Assembly: GCA_037178625.1 (NCBI GenBank)
Contig: CM074132.1
Span: 1,240,001-1,304,000 of the forward strand
Direction of reading: 5' to 3'
Source: Skeletonema tropicum
Lineage: Eukaryota > Bacillariophyta > Thalassiosirophyceae > Thalassiosirales > Thalassiosiraceae
DNA: 64,000 nt
Shown: one piece after another, positions 59,767 to 64,000 of the stretch
How the letters are laid out: each line of letters opens with the position of its first letter
How positions within the stretch are numbered: the stretch's first letter is position 1
Translations under genes and position numbers: made by a program
Notes under the pieces: model-generated
Told to the model about the DNA's origin: nothing
Seen by the model: only the letters and a program-made list of their open reading frames with translations
Database searches by the model: none

Positions 59767-62058
59767 ATGACTGACGCTGCTGCCGCTGCCGCTGCCGCTG
59801 GAGAGGAGTACGAAGCTCCAGTCGATTTTGGAAACGCAGCTGCTCATAGCCACAGCCGCGGCATGACAACATCTGCAACAACAAGCATCGCATCTTCGTC
59901 TCGTGTACGAAGTACGGCTTCTGCTCCGATTTTCTCGGCTAATAATGACAATGCAGCTACCAACAGCTCCATCAAATCAGACCAAAGAGCTTCAAAACAT
60001 CAAAGTGAAAAATTACCAGAAGTTGTGGATGGAAATTCCTTTCACTCGTCTCCACAACTAGCACAGAATAATAACATCAGAACACCGCAGCGGATGCGCT
60101 CAAGTCGAAGAGATTTGGAACAAAAGTTGCGGTATCGAAGCAATGCTCGTGATAGAAATTTTGCAGCAACCTTTCAGCATCGGTCGGTCAAAACTAAAGC
60201 AAATGACCCATCAAATACCAACAATGACGACAGGCAGAACAGTAACATCAGCAGCGACAACAATGAATCAGCTCCGTTGCCAAAAGCACTCACCGACTTA
60301 CTTCTCCAAACAGCCATACTTGGAATTGATACCACTGCCAAATTATCTAAACCCACATTGGCATTAACCAAAAACACATTGTTGCCACAAATCATTCTAC
60401 CCTTGATCACCGAACTATGGGAAACCTACGCACCAGATCGATTACAAACTTGGATGAAAGTTCTTCCCTCCTCTCTAAAGAATTTGCATGATTTGCTTTG
60501 GGAAACTGATGCTGGTCAACAATTTGGACAAAAGTCATTACAATTGGGTGAAGATCTGGTGGATATGATTAGTTCAGAAGTGGCAAGACAATATTGTATA
60601 GATCTGACTGTGACATTGATTAAACTTTTGGATGCATTGCATACCCCAGAGGTACGAAATTTATTAGATCAATTCGCTGTAAGTATGTGTCGGATAGTCG
60701 ACGCGATGAGCTCTGGAAAAGCGAAACAAGTCTGGTTTGATGTCAGTGATACTATATGGGCAGCCCTCGAAGTAGGGAGTGACGATGTTATGGTCATGGC
60801 TTTGGCGGAGGGGTGTGCCAAGGTGTGTTTTGCTTTGGAGAGGGAACGTGATAGTCTCAAAAGACGGAAAAGAATCGCAGGTGATGATAGTCAAGAGGTT
60901 GGGAAGATTGGAAAAGTCAAGACGGAGAAATTGATTGAAGCATCAAGGAGACGTAAGGAACGCGATCAAAGACAAATGGAGACATATCCTCCGGGCAAAG
61001 ACGTGATGAGAAATAAAGGTGGAAGAGCTGATATTGAGGATGTTTTTATGGATGGTCTGGGCAGTTTCACAAGAGACAATGATCAACTTGGAGAGGACAA
61101 CAATTCAGTTGATGATGCAGACCAAATTTACATGAACATGAGCAGCATTGTAGATAACGATGACCGCCCCCCTCAGAGGGTTATTGTTCCAACAAGTTCG
61201 ATGGAAGATTTACCCCAACCGTTTACTGATCCGCACACTGTCTTGGATAGAGATGACGAGTCGGAAATTACCACAGAAATTGAAGATTTACGTCGCAACG
61301 ATGGAAATGTCGACCAGTGCAACAATTTTTCGCCGCCACAGAAGAACGCAAGCACGCAAATTACAGACGATCAGCAATTGCAGGAGAATGCTCTCGTCTA
61401 TGAAGGCGAACAAAGTAACCCTCTAGGCAATGATACTCTTTTCAATGATGACACTCTCAATGATGATCAAGAAGGCGAATCCGAACGATATGACAATTTT
61501 GACGAACCAGTATTGCAATTTTATCGCCGGCTAAATGATGTTTTGACTCAAACAAGGAAGGAGGTCAAAATGCGTGAGGCATTACAAACTAAGCATCATG
61601 ATGCATCTTCGAAAAGAGCGGGTTGCACCAGCAACGCTAGAAAAGTTGACACATCAATTGAGTCAAGGTCAAGCAATGCAGACATTGATGTGGAACGATC
61701 AGCACGAAATGATGGTAATGAAGTATTTTCCATTTCAATAAAGTGGTGGAAATTTCTCCTTATTGCATTTATATGTGGAACATTGATGATGTGTCTACTT
61801 TGGGCTGCACTGGGATGTTATGGGTTCTATGTGATTTTTATCGCTGAGGCTCATGCCCCAATGCCAGCGGCTCAAGATATGCAGCGACCTATTGTTATTC
61901 AAATAGCGTCTACATCAAATCAAGCTTCGAATAATGCATGCATCATTGAGACTGACCATTCAGATCACCGCAATGTAGCATCGATTAGTTTGGATGATTG
62001 GAACGAATTATCACGTGACGTTGATGCAGCCATTGAAATACTGACACAAAATGAGTAG
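59767..62058 (+). CDS. Unknown protein with C-terminal membrane anchor
   Basis: I choose the Met at 59767, which begins MTDAAAAAAAAGEE; the frame extends upstream to 59728 with an unlikely hydrophobic start. The protein is about 763 aa. The N-terminal 180 residues are Ser/Asn-rich. A helical domain (about 180-370) contains LITELWETYAPDRLQTWMKV and LIKLLDALHTPEVRNLLDQF, and a charged coil follows (KTEKLIEASRRRKERDQ). An acidic disordered region comes next, and a strong hydrophobic span (WWKFLLIAFICGTLMMCLLW, near 655-690) precedes a short tail. I do not recognise a family. The membrane anchor suggests an ER or other endomembrane location. Confidence 0.6.
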   Translation: MTDAAAAAAAAGEEYEAPVDFGNAAAHSHSRGMTTSATTSIASSSRVRSTASAPIFSANNDNAATNSSIKSDQRASKHQSEKLPEVVDGNSFHSSPQLAQNNNIRTPQRMRSSRRDLEQKLRYRSNARDRNFAATFQHRSVKTKANDPSNTNNDDRQNSNISSDNNESAPLPKALTDLLLQTAILGIDTTAKLSKPTLALTKNTLLPQIILPLITELWETYAPDRLQTWMKVLPSSLKNLHDLLWETDAGQQFGQKSLQLGEDLVDMISSEVARQYCIDLTVTLIKLLDALHTPEVRNLLDQFAVSMCRIVDAMSSGKAKQVWFDVSDTIWAALEVGSDDVMVMALAEGCAKVCFALERERDSLKRRKRIAGDDSQEVGKIGKVKTEKLIEASRRRKERDQRQMETYPPGKDVMRNKGGRADIEDVFMDGLGSFTRDNDQLGEDNNSVDDADQIYMNMSSIVDNDDRPPQRVIVPTSSMEDLPQPFTDPHTVLDRDDESEITTEIEDLRRNDGNVDQCNNFSPPQKNASTQITDDQQLQENALVYEGEQSNPLGNDTLFNDDTLNDDQEGESERYDNFDEPVLQFYRRLNDVLTQTRKEVKMREALQTKHHDASSKRAGCTSNARKVDTSIESRSSNADIDVERSARNDGNEVFSISIKWWKFLLIAFICGTLMMCLLWAALGCYGFYVIFIAEAHAPMPAAQDMQRPIVIQIASTSNQASNNACIIETDHSDHRNVASISLDDWNELSRDVDAAIEILTQNE

Positions 62059-62931
62059 GAAAACTAACACGCACAAATCGGTCTGCAAGTGTAGAGCGTT
62101 AGAGATAAATATACCAGTGTTGACAAGGTAGATGAATGGATGATGTGCGGCTAAATCATACGTCAATCTCCACCAACTATAAGTAATAACAAAATCAGGT
62201 ACATGCAAACAATCATATCTCTCGCACATCATTAGTATCACACGATGCAGAAGTGGCCAATTCTTGAAACTCGTATTGCAGTATTTGATATTTGAGCCAC
62301 TTTCATAGTCTCCGCACCATGACGAAATGCGCAACCCAAGCGCAGCCAAGCTGAAATTATTCGACTCTTCAGCTTGATTCTGCAGAACTCTACTCTTGCG
62401 TATCGAAAGCCTTAGTTTGCAGGGCCTCCCTCTATCGTTCAATGTTCAATTTTCATGCGACAGAGCCATGGACGATCGGGTGTTGAATCTGAAGACAAGT
62501 GAGCTAGCTTACAGGCTACACTACGGGACCATGACAGACCAGATCCTGGTAGGGACTGACTATTGGAGGGTACGAATCAGCATTCTTAGCGGACTAAGTG
62601 TGTACGTCTTTCCCAACGAATGGGCTAACAAGTCCTCGGGCAGTGTTCGTGCAAGCCCTCAGCTTGCTTATAGAAATTAAATGATTGTACTAAACCCTAC
62701 ATTTGAAGATCCAGCTAGCCAACCCCTTTATACTCTATCAGCGATCCCACCTCAGACGCGGCCTCAGATACAACAGAAGAGACATCCACTTCCCTCTCCG
62801 GGTCCGTCTCAAACGGCTGCTCCAACCACCACCGGCGACTCGAGCGCTCGTTGATATATGTCCCCTAGTCTTTCTCTCTTTTCGATGTACTCGTCAGAGT
62901 ATGCAACCCGACCTTTTCAAATACATCCTTC

Positions 62932-63099
62932 TTATCTGGATACGTCCATTCTCCAGTCTGGTCGTTCTTCTTCGGTCGAGATTTTTCTGCCATACAGCAC
63001 CTTAGGATCCACCGTCATGAGCCGACCAAGATACTTCAACACCTTCACCCGTTCAACGTCCTTCTCTGTATCTCTGTGAAGCCTACTTCGAGAGTCCGC
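62932..63099 (-). pseudogene. Relic of a non-LTR retrotransposon reverse transcriptase
   Basis: A 56-codon open stretch reads HRDTEKDVERVKVLKYLGRL, then MTVDP. The KYLGRxMT block is characteristic of the region just after the palm of LINE-type reverse transcriptases. Stops bracket it, and similar acidic fragments continue downstream to about 62710. Only a short relic remains; no catalytic motif is present. Confidence 0.55.
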
Positions 63100-63154
63100 T
63101 CAATGGCCACATTAGTTTGCACTATCCTTTCCCTCACTATCCTTTCCCTCCCCT

Positions 63155-63240
63155 CCCGACAGAACGCTGACCTCTCGTGCCTGACAGCCCACCGTGGCCC
63201 GACAGAACGCCGACCTCTCGTGTCTGACAGCCCACCGTGG
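63155..63240 (+). repeat. Two tandem copies of a 43-bp repeat
   Basis: Units start at 63155 and 63198 (CCCGACAGAACGCYGACCTC, ending CACCGTGG) and differ at two positions. Shorter CTATCCTTTCCCTCA repeats precede them. Confidence 0.9.
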
Positions 63241-63452
63241 GGCAGTCTGCATTTTGCATAACTGACACTTCGGGGAGACTCCAGACCATGGTGACGATCA
63301 CGGAAGTGCCTGCGAAGAATTCACGCCGTGTGAAACGAATCGTTGGCATCCTGATACGCTGTCACTGGGCAGAAAAGGAGGCTGAGTCATGTAGTTCTTT
63401 GTGGAATCAATGGTGTTATTCTTGATGTTATTCTAGACTAAATCACCGATAT

Positions 63453-63711
63453 CTAAAACGAACACTGGACCTCAGACTTGTCAACAAGAACCCTCAATGC
63501 CGGCTTGAGACGAAAGTCCCCTTCATCCTTCACATTTCCATTATCGGTATGCTGGCCATAGAACAAAAACTTTCCATCTCCTTGCTCCCACCATCCCATC
63601 CAGTCGTTGTATATCCAGTCCACCATGGCACGCAATTGAATTTCCACACCCTGGTAAATCTCTAACAACTTCGTAAATGCCCTCTCTCACATCACGATTG
63701 CCATGATCCAT
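63453..63711 (-). CDS. Short gene or gene 3' fragment with one +1 break, next to a MITE
   Basis: The frame ending at 63453 reads LLEIYQGVEIQLRAMVDWIY, then DWMGWWEQGDGKFLFYGQHT, then a polar end (LRVLVDKSEVQCSF). Upstream an ATG at 63711 opens MDHGNRDVRE in a different frame. The two join smoothly (VREAFTKLLEIY) if one base is skipped in the GGG at 63680-63682. I do not recognise the family. The ATG lies 17 bp from the edge of the MITE at 63728, so the gene may have lost its 5' end to that insertion. Confidence 0.45.
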
Positions 63712-63727
63712 GCTGAGCAGCCAAGAT

Positions 63728-63848
63728 CAGAAATTTTAAAGTGCATCTGGTGGGCCCGCTGAGAGGCGACATTGTCTATGCTAAGTGATAAGTAATGAAC
63801 ATGCGCTATCGCTCTTGAGGGCCCACCAGACGTACTTTAAAATTTCTG
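63728..63848. mobile_element. 121-bp MITE with 30-bp terminal inverted repeats
   Basis: Left arm 63728-63757 (CAGAAATTTTAAAGTGCATC, then TGGTGGGCCC) and right arm 63819-63848 are inverted copies with 28 of 30 positions identical. The interior is 61 bp. A related single arm is at 51175. Immediately beyond the right end is a TATATATA run. A clear target duplication was not found. Confidence 0.8.
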
Positions 63849-64000
63849 TTATATATATAATGAACATGCGCTGCGCGATAGCTATTTTCCCAGATAGCCT
63901 GTATCCAAGCTTAAAAGCTGATTAGTCGAGAATAGCCAAATTCGGTAAGCAATGAAGGATCGGATTATTCACGGAATAATTGGTATATTGGCCGGCGCTT

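Noticed and set aside
1..64000. CRISPR arrays, tRNA or rRNA genes, bacterial operons
   Set aside because: No spaced direct repeats, cloverleaf-like or rRNA-like sequence was seen, and gene structure is eukaryotic with spliceosomal introns.

Overview
The window looks like nuclear DNA from a diatom, probably a centric one. Genes are dense on both strands and mostly intronless, with a few GT-AG introns of about 80-146 nt. Several predicted proteins begin with a signal peptide followed by a phenylalanine-centred ASAF/AAFAP-like site, the plastid-import signature of diatoms and other secondary red-plastid algae. Secreted Cys-rich and DOMON-type proteins and Asn/Ser-rich low complexity fit the same group. 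I cannot name the species. No tRNA, rRNA or CRISPR array was seen.

Layout. 0.2-34 kb is a housekeeping block: MATE transporter, GT92 glycosyltransferase, TDP2-like phosphodiesterase, Vti1-like SNARE, PLAA/Doa1 (WD40-PFU-PUL), NECAP, an unknown acidic protein, ketopantoate reductase, DTW-domain tRNA-modifying enzyme, HAD-like protein, inositol-monophosphatase-family phosphatase, SRP19, SNIP1-like FHA protein, a DOMON secreted protein, a small membrane protein, a very large Trf4-type poly(A) polymerase, a plastid kinase-like protein, a steroid 5-alpha-reductase-family enzyme and an RRM-like protein. 34.5-40 kb is a mobile-element island. It holds a young LTR retrotransposon (384-bp LTRs, 5-bp target duplication, polypurine tract) whose only ORF is an 1105-codon protein with no recognisable gag or pol domain, nested between 138-bp direct repeats. 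40.5-46.8 kb has a SABATH methyltransferase, tubulin cofactor B, a secreted single-pass membrane protein, and a prolyl-4-hydroxylase/Sel1 fusion. 46.9-48.8 kb is a second repeat-bounded element marked by a 16-bp perfect palindrome. 49-62 kb returns to genes: a double AlgH/UPF0301 protein, a coiled-coil protein, a TrpF-like TIM barrel protein, a cyclic-nucleotide-dependent kinase, an EI24/RRT8-like membrane protein and an unknown tail-anchored protein. 62-64 kb is repeat-rich, with a reverse-transcriptase relic, a 43-bp tandem repeat, a broken short gene and a MITE.

The genes do not form one pathway. They are a typical mixture serving plastid metabolism, RNA processing, vesicle traffic, proteostasis and signalling. 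Two signals stand out. One is the LTR element with its unassigned ORF. The other is a recurrent defect: four conserved reading frames (PLAA, SRP19, AlgH-like and the 63.5-kb fragment) each need one extra base skipped, ten times in all and always in the same direction. That is either an insertion-type consensus error or something biologically unusual.
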